DNA of 64,000 nucleotides from Mageeibacillus sp. GTDB taxonomy: Bacteria > Bacillota > Clostridia > Saccharofermentanales > Saccharofermentanaceae. Below the pieces are notes generated by a model. The model was given only the letters and a program-made list of their open reading frames with translations, searched no databases and was not told where the DNA came from. The position numbers and the translations under genes are program-made. Below, in pieces: positions 45,899-55,900 of the stretch (its first letter is position 1; every line of letters starts with the position of its first letter). The stretch spans positions 116,821-180,820 of the forward strand of contig JAKVLB010000005.1 in NCBI GenBank assembly GCA_022484595.1, written 5' to 3'.

Positions 45899-47077
45899 AT
45901 GATGACAAATAATCACGACAATAATTCCACCACGACGGGAGCCGTAAGGCCGGGGTCTGCGATATCTTCGCAGGACAGTGCGTCAGACAGGTCAGATCTT
46001 AAGTCAGACGGCAACGACGCGGCAGGAGCTTCACAGGGCGCCGGTTCTCCGGTTCATGAGAGCGCCATGGATGCCGATAATCTGATTGCAGTCCACAGCA
46101 GAATGGTTACGCCTCTGGCAAACAGACAGATTACTCCCGGAGACATTCCCGCGTTTGATGACACGCCTGAACGAAGAGCATTGGTGAGAAACCGCAAAAA
46201 GAGTCATATGCGCCGCAAGCTGCAGGACTGGGGTCTTTTTACGGGTTATCTGACACCGAGTCTTCTGGGCGTTCTTGTTTTTTTCTTTCTTCCGCTTCTT
46301 ATGCTGCTCAAGACTTCGTTCCAGAAATCGCCGACGAATGACGATTTTGTCGGACTTCGCAATTATGAACGTGTTCTGACGAATGAAGCTTTTGTGTCGG
46401 CGTCCAAGAACACGCTTTCTTTCGCGCTTATTTCCGTGCCGCTTGCGGTAATTCTGGCGCTGCTTCTGGCGCTTCTTCTTAATTCCGGACTGCCGGGCAA
46501 ATCCATATTCAGAAGTATACTTCTGAACCCGATGATGGTTCCGGTCGCTTCGGTGGTGCTGATATGGCAGGTATTCTTCAGCTACAACGGAGTTATCAAC
46601 GGCTGGACGGAAAAGCTTTTCGATGCCGCGAAGATTGACTGGCTCAAGTCCTCATACGCGCAGCTTGTAATAATGCTTCTTTTCATCTGGAAGAATCTGG
46701 GGTATAACATGGTTCTTTTCCTTGCGGCGCTCAACAGCATACCGCAGGAAATTCTGGAGTCGGCGGAGATGGACGGGGCCGGAGCGGTAAAGCGCTTTTT
46801 CTCCATTAAGCTTTACTATCTGAGTCCTACCATCTTTTTCGTCGGCATTATGTCGCTTATAAGTTCGTTCAAAATTTTCCGTGAGGTCTACCTGCTGACG
46901 GGAGACTACCCTTACGATAACCTCTATATGCTGCAGCATTTCATGAACAACGCGTTCACGCATCTCGATTACAGCAAGCTTTCCTCCGGCGCGATAATTA
47001 TGTGTATTGCGATGATAATAATAGTCGGGATTCTGTTTTTCGCAGAATCAAAGTTTGATTCGGATGTGGAGGAATAA
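45899..47077 (+). CDS. Sugar-type ABC permease (MalF/UgpA-like) with disordered N-terminus
   Basis: A 392-residue binding-protein-dependent permease. The first 100 residues are hydrophilic and low-complexity (Ser/Asp/Asn-rich, then RKKSHMRRKLQDW), an unusual extension for this family. The transport domain has six helices and an EAA loop (EILESAEMDGAGAVKRFF) that would dock an ATPase. TPSLLGVLVFFFLPLLMLL is the typical first helix. No receptor or ATPase gene is next to it. It starts the run of four genes that ends at 51211. Two adjacent ATGs are possible (45899, 45902). Confidence 0.88.
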   Translation: MMTNNHDNNSTTTGAVRPGSAISSQDSASDRSDLKSDGNDAAGASQGAGSPVHESAMDADNLIAVHSRMVTPLANRQITPGDIPAFDDTPERRALVRNRKKSHMRRKLQDWGLFTGYLTPSLLGVLVFFFLPLLMLLKTSFQKSPTNDDFVGLRNYERVLTNEAFVSASKNTLSFALISVPLAVILALLLALLLNSGLPGKSIFRSILLNPMMVPVASVVLIWQVFFSYNGVINGWTEKLFDAAKIDWLKSSYAQLVIMLLFIWKNLGYNMVLFLAALNSIPQEILESAEMDGAGAVKRFFSIKLYYLSPTIFFVGIMSLISSFKIFREVYLLTGDYPYDNLYMLQHFMNNAFTHLDYSKLSSGAIIMCIAMIIIVGILFFAESKFDSDVEE

Positions 47078-47080
47078 GCC

Positions 47081-48136
47081 ATGGACGCAGAACTGAAGAA
47101 ACAGCGCCATATGGCGGCAACTCTCGCAAGGCGCAATGTTTACACGCCGGCTGTATTTCCGAAGTCTTATTTTGAGAAGATGACGGATGAAGAACGCGAG
47201 ATTTTCTTTGCGAATGAGAGGAAACGTGCTTCAAGAAATCTCAGGCTTCGCAGGTTCAAGCACGGCACTATTACCGGCGTCGGGCTTTTTATCGCGATCT
47301 GCATATCTGTGCTCGCGATTATTCCGATTTTCTTCACGTTTCTTAATTCGTTTATGTCTTCGGAGGAGATAGTATCCAACTACTCGGTGATTTTCCAGAG
47401 TATGTCAGGAAACGCGACTTCGGGTGCGACATATCTGTCCAGAACTCCGGTGCTTAAGATTATTCCGGAAGAGATTACAATTAAGCAGTACACGACGCTT
47501 TTGTTCATGAACCCGGCGTATCTGTTTAAATTCTGGAATTCGATAGTTCTGACGCTTCCTATCGTGGGAGGTCAGATGATAGTGGCATGTCTGGCTTCGT
47601 ACAGTTTCGCGAGATACAGAAGAAAGAGACGTGAAGTTCTTTTCTTCGCTTATATAATCCTTATGCTCATGCCGTTTCAGGTTACGCTCGTGCCGAACTA
47701 TATGATATCCGAGAAGCTCGGACTTCTTAACACGGTCTGGGCGATAATCCTCCCGGGAATCTTCTCGACCTTTGCAATATTCCTTCTTACCAAATACATG
47801 AGGCAGATACCGACGGGTTATATTGAGGCCGCCAAGCTTGACGGAGCATCGGAATGGCAGATCTTTACGCAGATAGCTCTGCCTCTGTGCAAAAACGCGA
47901 TTTTCGCGCTTACGATATTGCTCTTCATAGATTATTGGAACATGGTAGAGCAGCCGCTTGTGCTTCTTACGGATCAGAGCAAGCAGCCGCTGTCGGTGTT
48001 CCTGGCACAGATCAACGAGCCGGAGATGGGCATTGCTTTTGCGGCTTCGGCAGTTTATATGATACCGCCCCTTCTGATTTTCCTTTGGGGCGAGGAATAT
48101 CTGGTAGAAGGTATATCCAGATCGGGAATTAAGTAA
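47081..48136 (+). CDS. Sugar-type ABC permease (MalG-like)
   Basis: A 351-residue permease paired with the preceding MalF-like protein. The EAA loop is YIEAAKLDGASEWQIFTQIALP, and six hydrophobic segments are visible. The outer loop after the first helix is enlarged (about 60 residues, from EEIVSNYSVIFQ to IPEEITIKQYT) relative to common MalG proteins. The gap to the upstream gene is three bases and to the membrane fusion protein gene 15 bases, so the four genes are likely one transcript. Confidence 0.9.
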   Translation: MDAELKKQRHMAATLARRNVYTPAVFPKSYFEKMTDEEREIFFANERKRASRNLRLRRFKHGTITGVGLFIAICISVLAIIPIFFTFLNSFMSSEEIVSNYSVIFQSMSGNATSGATYLSRTPVLKIIPEEITIKQYTTLLFMNPAYLFKFWNSIVLTLPIVGGQMIVACLASYSFARYRRKRREVLFFAYIILMLMPFQVTLVPNYMISEKLGLLNTVWAIILPGIFSTFAIFLLTKYMRQIPTGYIEAAKLDGASEWQIFTQIALPLCKNAIFALTILLFIDYWNMVEQPLVLLTDQSKQPLSVFLAQINEPEMGIAFAASAVYMIPPLLIFLWGEEYLVEGISRSGIK

Positions 48137-48151
48137 CGGAGGACAGCAGAA

Positions 48152-49825
48152 ATGAAGAACAGACGCAAAATAGTGATTAGACTGATGATAGCTTTTGTGG
48201 CTATACTTGCGGTGCTTACAATGTTTTCGAACACGATAATGAACGCGACGATTCCAAAAGTTGTTGCGAGTTATGCTTCGCGCGGCAATCTCGCGTCCAC
48301 CAACGGAGCGACGGCGCCCGTTGTGGTTGAGAATTCCACGAAGATTCTGACAGTGGACGGCAGGACGGTTGACAAGGTAAATGTCAGCAACTACGACACC
48401 GTAAATGTCGGCGATGTGCTCTTTACACTGAAGCCGGTTGAGAATACTGACGATCTTACAGAACTTCAGACCCAGCTTACTACACTTCAGCGGGAGGCAA
48501 CCTATGCGGCGCGTACCCCGGCAACAGACAACGGAGTACAGGCAGCCCGTGATGCCGTTACGGCAGCCCAGCAGACGCTCAATGACGCCCAGAATACACT
48601 GACGCAGGCAAACGGCAAGGCTGCGACAATAGCAGCCGCCCAACAGACAATTAACGACAAGAATGCCGCACTTACCGCGGCCGAGGCCGAAGTTACATCG
48701 GCATCTGCGACCGTGGAGAGCCTTCAGTCGCAGATGGACCAGATAGACACGGAGATTGCGCCGCTTCAGAGTCAGGTGGATGTCTACGTGGCGTTGGGGA
48801 CACCTACTCCGACGCCGGCAGCTGCCGGAGTCACTCCGACGCCGGGCACATCCGACATCGAGATACTATGCGCACAGATTAACGCTTACAATGCACAGAA
48901 GGCGCAGCTTCAGTCGCAGGTTGCTTCGGCTCAGGCAAGGGTAGATACTGCTTCGGCGGCACTGACGCCGCTTAAGACGGCGATAGAACAGGCGCAGGCA
49001 ACCATTGACGCGGCGAACAGCATACCGTCGGTGTCATCAGCGCAGACTGCCGTCAACACAGCGCAGGCAGCACTTACTACCGCACAGACAAACCTGCACG
49101 ACACCCAGATAAATGCCCAGATTGCAGTCGATAAGGCTCAGGATGAGGTTACCGACCGCAATGCCAGCATCGCTACGCTCCAGCAGAAGATTGCAGTGCT
49201 TCAGGCCAAGGTGGATCTTACGGAAGTCAAGGCTACGGCTGCCGGATATGTATTTAATGTAGGAGTTGCAACAGGAGATGTAATGACCGCCAACCAGACG
49301 GCTATGATGATAATTCCGGAAGACAGCAGCGAACGTCAGTGCACGGTATCGTTCAGTTTCGCTTCATCAGTGGCGGAGAGCCTTTATGTCGGAGCACAGC
49401 TCGAGATAACTTCCGGATATATGCAGACCTGCACGGTAGTTAATATCAAGCCTGATCCTACAAATCCGCGTGATATGCGTCTCGTCAAGTGTACCATTGA
49501 CGGCGGTGACGCATGGCCGGATGAACAGGTTACAGTCAAGGCCGCCCAGTCAAATAAAGACTATGATAACGTCATAGCGAGCAGCGCGGTGAATGAAGAT
49601 AACACGGGATCATTCGTATACGTGATTGTAGGTTCGTCGTCACCGCTCGGCGACAAGTACACGGTAAAGCGTGTGACGGTTACTGTTGAAGCTACCAACG
49701 GTACGCTCTCGGCTATATCCGGCGACGGACTTACCAATGCCCAGATAGTAGTCAGATCCGAGAAGCCGCTCGAAGACGGCGACCGCGTAAGGCTTGAGGA
49801 CCTGTCTTCAAGCAGCAATTCCTGA
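48152..49825 (+). CDS. Membrane fusion (HlyD/MacA-like) protein with long coiled-coil hairpin
   Basis: A 557-residue adaptor-type protein. One N-terminal membrane helix (about 10-32) is followed by a barrel/lipoyl half-motif (VDKVNVSNYDTVNVGDVLF), two long antiparallel Ala/Gln/Thr-rich coiled-coil arms (about 100-213 and 235-345), the second lipoyl half-motif (VDLTEVKATAAGYVFNVGV) and a C-terminal beta domain. The hairpin tip carries a Thr-Pro-rich insert (TPTPTPAAAGVTPTPGTS, about 216-233). Such adaptors normally serve export ABC systems (MacAB, YknXYZ). Here the neighbours are importer-type permeases and a MacB-domain-like protein. Confidence 0.85.
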   Translation: MKNRRKIVIRLMIAFVAILAVLTMFSNTIMNATIPKVVASYASRGNLASTNGATAPVVVENSTKILTVDGRTVDKVNVSNYDTVNVGDVLFTLKPVENTDDLTELQTQLTTLQREATYAARTPATDNGVQAARDAVTAAQQTLNDAQNTLTQANGKAATIAAAQQTINDKNAALTAAEAEVTSASATVESLQSQMDQIDTEIAPLQSQVDVYVALGTPTPTPAAAGVTPTPGTSDIEILCAQINAYNAQKAQLQSQVASAQARVDTASAALTPLKTAIEQAQATIDAANSIPSVSSAQTAVNTAQAALTTAQTNLHDTQINAQIAVDKAQDEVTDRNASIATLQQKIAVLQAKVDLTEVKATAAGYVFNVGVATGDVMTANQTAMMIIPEDSSERQCTVSFSFASSVAESLYVGAQLEITSGYMQTCTVVNIKPDPTNPRDMRLVKCTIDGGDAWPDEQVTVKAAQSNKDYDNVIASSAVNEDNTGSFVYVIVGSSSPLGDKYTVKRVTVTVEATNGTLSAISGDGLTNAQIVVRSEKPLEDGDRVRLEDLSSSSNS

Positions 49826-49846
49826 TATTACGGGAGAGGACAGACA

Positions 49847-51211
49847 ATGGCTTTTAAAGACAGTATAAAAGAATATTTTCGCGACACAGGGAAGATCAAT
49901 CGCGAGCGCTTCAGAAAATTTGTGCTTAACGCACCTTTCTTTGTGCTGCTTGCGGCTGTGGTGCTTATTGTAATAGGGCTGGTCGGAGCAGGAAAGCTCA
50001 AGGCCGCCAGGGAAGACCAGAACATGGCGAAGTACTGGCAGCAGGGCGCGTCGACCACCTACAGACAGATGAGCGTTTATGCGAGAGGAGCTCGCAACGG
50101 AGATTCCACGGCACCGCTCACTTATGTAGATACGAACATTTCGCTTAAGAAATCTGACGTCTCGCTCATCAGAACCGCCCTTCAGGGTGTCGTCAATTCA
50201 ACGAACGGTCAGAACAAGACTGTTGCCGCCGTCACTGCGCCTATAGGGTGGGAGGATGCTTATTCGACCACTGTTGAAGCGACTGTGTCACTTCCGACGG
50301 CAAACTCTTCCGATACTGCTGTCACGGCAGATGCGCAGCTTGTAGGCGTAGGCGGCAACTTCCGTGCGTTTCATCCGTTTAAGTATATGTCAGGAGGTTT
50401 TCTCCCGGAGACGATCTGTGATACAAACCAGATCGTTCTGAATGATGTTCTGGCATGGCGTTTCTATAAATCCTACGATGTGACAGGCAATGTCGTGCTG
50501 ATAGGCGGCACTGAATATACCATAATAGGAGTTGTGCGCGAAGGTGACAGTTCAGTAGACGAGCTGGCAGGGACACAGGTGCCGAGGGCATATATCTATT
50601 TTGATACGCTCGCGAAAACATATACTCCCAAGAGTGATTCCTCTTCGAACAGTTCGGCTGCTTCGGGAACTTCAACAGGTTCTTCTGCAGGTACATCAAC
50701 AGGCAGCACGTCATCCACCTCGGCTTCCGCAGGCAGCACTGCTGCTTCGGGGACTTCGACAGGATCGTCAGGATCAGATTCGGATTCAGGTAATGCCGAA
50801 CTTGCGATTCAGTGCTATGAAGCGATGCTTCCTGAGCTGGTAGTGGGTGTTGCGAACTCAGATGTCAAGAATGCCCTTCCCAATTATTCCATAAACAATC
50901 CTCAGCTTTATGTCGTCTCAGATACCGGAAGGTTCTCACTTACAAGAGTCTGGGACTGGATGTTTCCTATCGGACAGTCAGAATCTGAACTTGCGAACTA
51001 TGATTTCCCCTTCTGGGAAAAGGCCGCGCAGATTACGACCACAAGACTGTTCTACGAATATGCTGTGTGTACCTCCGGTATTGTCCTTCTTTTTATCGGA
51101 GGCACCATGGCGATTCTTCGCGCAAGAAAGCTTCGCAGGCCCGGAAAACTCCTTGCAGAACCTGAGACTCCGTTAATTCCGGAGAATACCGGTGAAGAAC
51201 CGGAAAGCTGA
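49847..51211 (+). CDS. Two-helix membrane protein with MacB periplasmic-domain-like ectodomain
   Basis: A 454-residue protein with one helix near 24-47, a large outer domain (about 50-375) and a second helix near 400-420. The ectodomain resembles MacB_PCD: YMSGGFLPETICDTNQIVLNDVLAWRF, VVLIGGTEYTIIGVV and VPRAYIYFD. However, the three-helix FtsX transport domain is absent. A Ser/Gly/Thr-rich low-complexity insert (about 262-310) interrupts the domain. It is the last gene of the four-gene run and may be a scaffold for the adaptor rather than a channel. The similarity was read by eye. Confidence 0.65.
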   Translation: MAFKDSIKEYFRDTGKINRERFRKFVLNAPFFVLLAAVVLIVIGLVGAGKLKAAREDQNMAKYWQQGASTTYRQMSVYARGARNGDSTAPLTYVDTNISLKKSDVSLIRTALQGVVNSTNGQNKTVAAVTAPIGWEDAYSTTVEATVSLPTANSSDTAVTADAQLVGVGGNFRAFHPFKYMSGGFLPETICDTNQIVLNDVLAWRFYKSYDVTGNVVLIGGTEYTIIGVVREGDSSVDELAGTQVPRAYIYFDTLAKTYTPKSDSSSNSSAASGTSTGSSAGTSTGSTSSTSASAGSTAASGTSTGSSGSDSDSGNAELAIQCYEAMLPELVVGVANSDVKNALPNYSINNPQLYVVSDTGRFSLTRVWDWMFPIGQSESELANYDFPFWEKAAQITTTRLFYEYAVCTSGIVLLFIGGTMAILRARKLRRPGKLLAEPETPLIPENTGEEPES

Positions 51212-51326
51212 AAGTACCGATGCCTGATGGAACGGACAGGATATTTTCAGTTTTACATAAGAAATTAACTAAGGGTATACTTATATACATGACAATTTAC
51301 CGCAGTAGTTTTTGGGAGGAACTGTT

Positions 51327-52808
51327 ATGTATGGCAGAGTAAGAAATATTCTATTGAGGTTTGCCGTTGCTGTTGCCGCGGCGGCAATCTGTACGGCGGC
51401 GCTTTTCGCGAACGGACCGAGACTGGCGGCTGACGACACCATGGAGACTGCCGAGGAAGCGGTATCTGCCATGAATGTCGGATGGAATCTCGGCAATACT
51501 CTGGATTCCAACGGGACATGGATAACAGGAGACGATCCTGATTCTTATGAGACAGCCTGGGGCAATGTCGCAACAACCAAAGAGATGATTGATTCAGTTA
51601 AGGCGCAGGGGTTCAACACGATAAGAATACCTGTCACCTGGTCGCAGCATATAACAGACTCCGGGGATATCGATCCGGACTGGCTTGCGCGTGTAAAGAC
51701 TGTCGTTGACTATGCTTATGACGACGGAATGTATGTAATCCTCAATACACATCATGACGGCGGAGAAGGCGGTGCGGACAAGGTATCGTGGCTTCGGGCG
51801 GACTCGGCGGTATATGAATCCACGAAGACCAAATTTGCCGCACTCTGGACAAATATTGCGACAGAGTTCAAGGATTATGACGATCATCTTATTTTCGAAG
51901 GCTATAATGAGCTGATTGACAGCAATAATACGTGGAACGCACCGTCTGTCGGAAGTTCGGCATATGACGCGGTCAACGGATACGCGCAGACTTTTGTCGA
52001 CAGTGTGAGAGCGACGGGCGGCAACAACGCCGAGCGCAATCTTATGCTTCAGACCTACGTAGGTTCGTGGGACAGCGGAGTTCTTGACGCGTTTGAAGTG
52101 CCGGAAGATTCTGCGTCGGATCACCTTATCTGTTCGGTTCACGTCTACTCGCCGTGGGGTTTTACCGGTACGGACAAGACCGTTACATGGACTTCGGTTC
52201 ACGATGATTTTACAGACTCCGACAAGTCTGAGATTGACAGTTGTGTAAGCGCGGTTACGGCGTTCAGTTCTCGCATCGGAATTCCGGTTACGGTCGGTGA
52301 GTTCGGCGCGGAATGCAAAGGCAACGACGACCAGATTGCGCTCTATGTTCAATACTTTGTTTCGAAGATGAGTGCCGCCGGAATCAAGTGCATATACTGG
52401 GACAACGGCGACTATAATGACGGAACGGGAGAAGACGGCGGTTACGCGATTTTCGACAGAAGCAGCCTCAAATGGAAGAGCAGCATCGTTACGGCTATGA
52501 TGGACGCTGCCGCGCCTTATGTGACGGATAATCAGACGGAGGAGACGGAAGGCTCCGGCACTTCGGCTGCGGTTTCTGAAGAGAGCAGCGCTGCGCAGGC
52601 TTCAGAGTCAGCGCCAGAAGAGACGGCAGCTGTTCAGACAGAAGAGAGTGCGGCAGGGTCAGAATGCCCTGTAGCGGATGATACCACAGGGGATGATCAC
52701 GGCGGAATCAATCTCAGAATTGTCGGTATGCTTGCAATAGCAGACGCAGTGCTGATTGCTGCGGCAGTTACGGCCGTTGTGATATACAGAAAGAAATCAT
52801 CAAAATAA
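51327..52808 (+). CDS. Membrane-anchored GH5 endoglucanase
   Basis: A 493-residue secreted cellulase-type enzyme. A signal peptide (about 1-33) precedes a GH5 barrel starting at MNVGWNLGNTLDSNGTW, typical of GH5_4 endoglucanases. Other blocks are FNTIRIPVTW and NTHHDGG, with the acid/base Glu195 in EGYNEL, HVYSPWGF, and the nucleophile Glu325 in TVGEFGAE. A Glu/Ser/Thr/Ala-rich linker (about 395-450) leads to a C-terminal helix (IVGMLAIADAVLIAAAVTAVV) and the tail YRKKSSK. It has no N-terminal module, unlike the enzyme at 17906. GGGAGG precedes the ATG. It follows the four-gene transporter run by 115 bases and may have its own promoter. Confidence 0.93.
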   Translation: MYGRVRNILLRFAVAVAAAAICTAALFANGPRLAADDTMETAEEAVSAMNVGWNLGNTLDSNGTWITGDDPDSYETAWGNVATTKEMIDSVKAQGFNTIRIPVTWSQHITDSGDIDPDWLARVKTVVDYAYDDGMYVILNTHHDGGEGGADKVSWLRADSAVYESTKTKFAALWTNIATEFKDYDDHLIFEGYNELIDSNNTWNAPSVGSSAYDAVNGYAQTFVDSVRATGGNNAERNLMLQTYVGSWDSGVLDAFEVPEDSASDHLICSVHVYSPWGFTGTDKTVTWTSVHDDFTDSDKSEIDSCVSAVTAFSSRIGIPVTVGEFGAECKGNDDQIALYVQYFVSKMSAAGIKCIYWDNGDYNDGTGEDGGYAIFDRSSLKWKSSIVTAMMDAAAPYVTDNQTEETEGSGTSAAVSEESSAAQASESAPEETAAVQTEESAAGSECPVADDTTGDDHGGINLRIVGMLAIADAVLIAAAVTAVVIYRKKSSK

Positions 52809-52822
52809 CAACAGCGCCCGGT

Positions 52823-52851
52823 TTGACAAATCAGCTCAATGCGAGTATAAA
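52823..52851 (+). promoter_or_regulatory. Strong sigma-A-type promoter of gltBD
   Basis: Consensus TTGACA (52823-52828) and TATAAA (52846-52851) are separated by 17 bases. The expected transcript start is near 52858, leaving a leader of about 115 bases before gltB. Confidence 0.75.
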
Positions 52852-52872
52852 ATTAGCAACAATATAAATGAA

Positions 52873-52938
52873 CAGGCAAAGGTGCCTGACCTTAAGCGGT
52901 GTTATCACCGCGGTAGGTCAGGCGCCTTTTTCTTTGTT
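52873..52938 (+). promoter_or_regulatory. gltB leader with terminator-like hairpin and competing stem
   Basis: A 15-base-pair stem (52878-52892 with 52915-52929, one T-G pair) encloses a second stem GCGGTG/CACCGC (52896-52901 with 52906-52911) and runs into TTTTTCTTTG. CAGGC at 52873-52877 can instead pair with GCCTG at 52884-52888, which would break the long stem. The layout looks like transcription attenuation ahead of gltB. I do not recognise the class. Confidence 0.6.
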
Positions 52939-52972
52939 CGGGCAATCAATCGTACGGCAGGAGAGAAAAGCT

Positions 52973-55900
52973 ATGGATAATTACAGACAGGGCGAGGGCT
53001 TCGCGAGACAGGGTCTGTACGACCCGGAGAATGAACACGACAATTGCGGTATCGGAGCCGTAGTCAACATATCCGGTAAGCAGGAGACAAAAGTAGTTGA
53101 CGAGGCATTGAGGATAGTAGAGACGCTGGAACACAGAGCGGGAAAGGATGCAGAGGGCAAGACCGGCGACGGCGTAGGAGTTCTGCTTCAGATATCACAC
53201 AGTTTTTTCAGAAAGGCCGCCGGCAAGTGCGGTATCAGACTCGCAGCGAAAGGCTCATACGGTATCGCCATGTTCTTCATGCCTCAGAGCAGGGAGCTCT
53301 GTGATGAAGCAAAAGAGATATGGGAGCAGGTTCTGTCTGAAGAAAAGCTTGAGCTTCTCGGCTGGAGAGAAGTTCCGGTTGACAGCAGTGTGCTCGGAAC
53401 AAAAGCACTGAGCACCATGCCGACAATCCTTCAGTGCTTTGTCGGGAAGCCGGAGAATGTCGCGGCAGGAATAGATTTCGACAGAATGCTTTATGTGGCG
53501 AGAATGGTTTTCGAGAAGCGTGAACACAATACCTATGTGTGTTCGTGCTCGTCGCGCACAATTGTCTACAAGGGAATGTTTCTGGTCGGTCAGCTTCGCA
53601 CCTTCTACGATGATCTGTCGTGCGGCAAATACGAGTCTGCCCTGGCGATAGTGCACTCGAGGTTCTCAACCAACACGAATCCGAGCTGGCAGAGATCGCA
53701 TCCGAACCGCATCATAGTTCACAACGGAGAGATCAACACGATTACCGGCAATATGAACAAGATGCTCTCGCGCGAAAACATTCTGCGCTGCAAGCCGCTT
53801 GACGGCAGGCTCGCAGACATATACCCGATGCTTGACGTGAGCGGCTCGGATTCGGCGAGACTTGACAACACCCTGGAATTCATGATGATGTCGGGAATGG
53901 ATCTGCCGCTTGCTGTCCTCGTGACTATCCCGGAACCGTGGCAGCATGTCGATACCATGAGCCGCGAGCTTCGCGCTTTCTACCAGTACTATGCGACAAT
54001 GATGGAACCGTGGGACGGCCCGGCCTCTATCATATTCAGCGACGGAGATTATGTCGGCGCGGTGCTCGACCGCAACGGTCTGAGACCGTCAAGATACTAT
54101 GTCACAAGTGACGGCTATCTCTATCTGTCTTCGGAAGTCGGCGTGCTTCCGGATATTCCCAACAGCACGATTATCAGCAAGGAGAGACTGCATCCCGGAA
54201 AGATGCTGCTGGTAGATACTGTTCACGGCAAAATCATAAGTGATGACGAAGTCAAGCGTTACTATTCTTCAAGGCAGCCGTTTGGTGAATGGCTTGATCA
54301 CAACCTAGTACACCTTTGCGAGCTTAAGGTTCCGAACAAGAAAACGATCCATCATACGGGAAAGGAGCTCAGGGCACAGCAGCGCGCTTTCGGCTATTCA
54401 TACGGCAATATAAGCAATGAGATGATACCTATGGCATTGAGCGGCACCGAGCCTACCAACGCAATGGGCGCGGACAATCCGGTCGCGCCGCTTTCGAGGC
54501 AGGACCCGCCCCTGTTTGACTATTTCAAACAGAAATTCGCGCAGGTTACGAATCCGCCTATCGACAGTATCAGAGAATCCGTTGTTACGGATACAGCCGT
54601 CTATCTCGGCGTGTCCGGCAATATTCTTGAAGAGTGCGAGGAGAACTGCCGCGTGCTCAAAGTCGTAAATCCGGTGCTTACCAATTTGGACCTGCTTAAG
54701 ATACGCAACAGTCACCTGACCGGTCTCGAAACAGCCGATATATCCATGCTGTATCGCAAAGACGAGACGCTCGCGGGAGCTGTAAGAAAACTCTACAGCC
54801 AGGCGGATGAGGCGCACGATAAGGGCGCTACAATTCTGATTCTTACGGACCGCGGTGTTGACGAGAATCATATGGCGATTCCGTCGCTGCTCGCTGTGGC
54901 GGCTCTTCAGACGTATCTCATAAAGACGCGCAAGAATACCGCGATATCCATAATTGTTGAGACCGCAGAGCCCTGCGAGGTTCATCAGTTCGCAACGCTT
55001 CTGGGGTTCGGCGCGAGCTGCGTCAATCCTTACCTTGCGCTCGATACGCTGTCTGATCTTATCGCACGCGGAATGCTTGACAAAGACTTTATGCAGGCAC
55101 AGAACGACTATATTCATGCTATTGTTTCGGGTATTGTCAAAATTGCGTCGAAAATGGGTATCTCCACGATACAGTCCTATCAGGGTTCAAAGATTTTCGA
55201 AGCGCTTGGAGTATCTCAGAGCCTGATGGAAGAATTTTTCCCTGACACGAGGAGTCTTGTCGGCGGCATCACGATTGAGAATCTTGAAGAACGCACAAGA
55301 CGCCTTCACAGCGACGCTTTCGATCCGGACGGGATCAATGCCGATGAGTCGCTCAAGGTTGTGGGCTGGCATCGCGAGCGTTCCGGAAAAGAAGACCACC
55401 TCTATAATCCTGAGACGATTCATCTTCTTCAGCTTGCCGCGCGCAAGGGCGATTATTCCGTCTTCAAGCAGTTTACAGCTGCGATCAATCGTGAGGACAG
55501 GCATATAACATTAAGAAGCACGCTGGATTTTGATTATCCGGAGGACGGCGGTATAGATATCAGCAAGGTCGAGTCTGAAGAGTCAATTATGAGACGGTTC
55601 AAGACAGGCGCGATGAGCTACGGTTCAATCTCGAAGGAGGCGCACGAGTGCCTTGCAATCGCGATGAACAGAATCGGAGGCAAGTCAAATACCGGTGAAG
55701 GCGGTGAGGATCCCGAGAGGATCGCGACTTCCGGTACGGCTGAGGACAGATGCTCCGCCATCAAACAGGTGGCGTCGGGCAGATTCGGCGTAACTTCTGA
55801 GTACCTGACGTCTGCTAAAGAAATCCAGATCAAGATGGCACAGGGTGCCAAGCCCGGCGAGGGAGGACATCTCCCGGCGAAAAAAGTCTATCCATGGATA

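Noticed and set aside
49847..51211. Complete MacB/FtsX-type exporter permease
   Set aside because: Only two membrane helices are present and the three-helix FtsX domain is missing.
52868..52972. 35-codon N-terminal extension of GltB from an ATG at 52868
   Set aside because: No ribosome site, the ATG lies at the expected transcript start, the codons run through the leader hairpin, and the propeptide from 52973 already has the usual length before Cys25.
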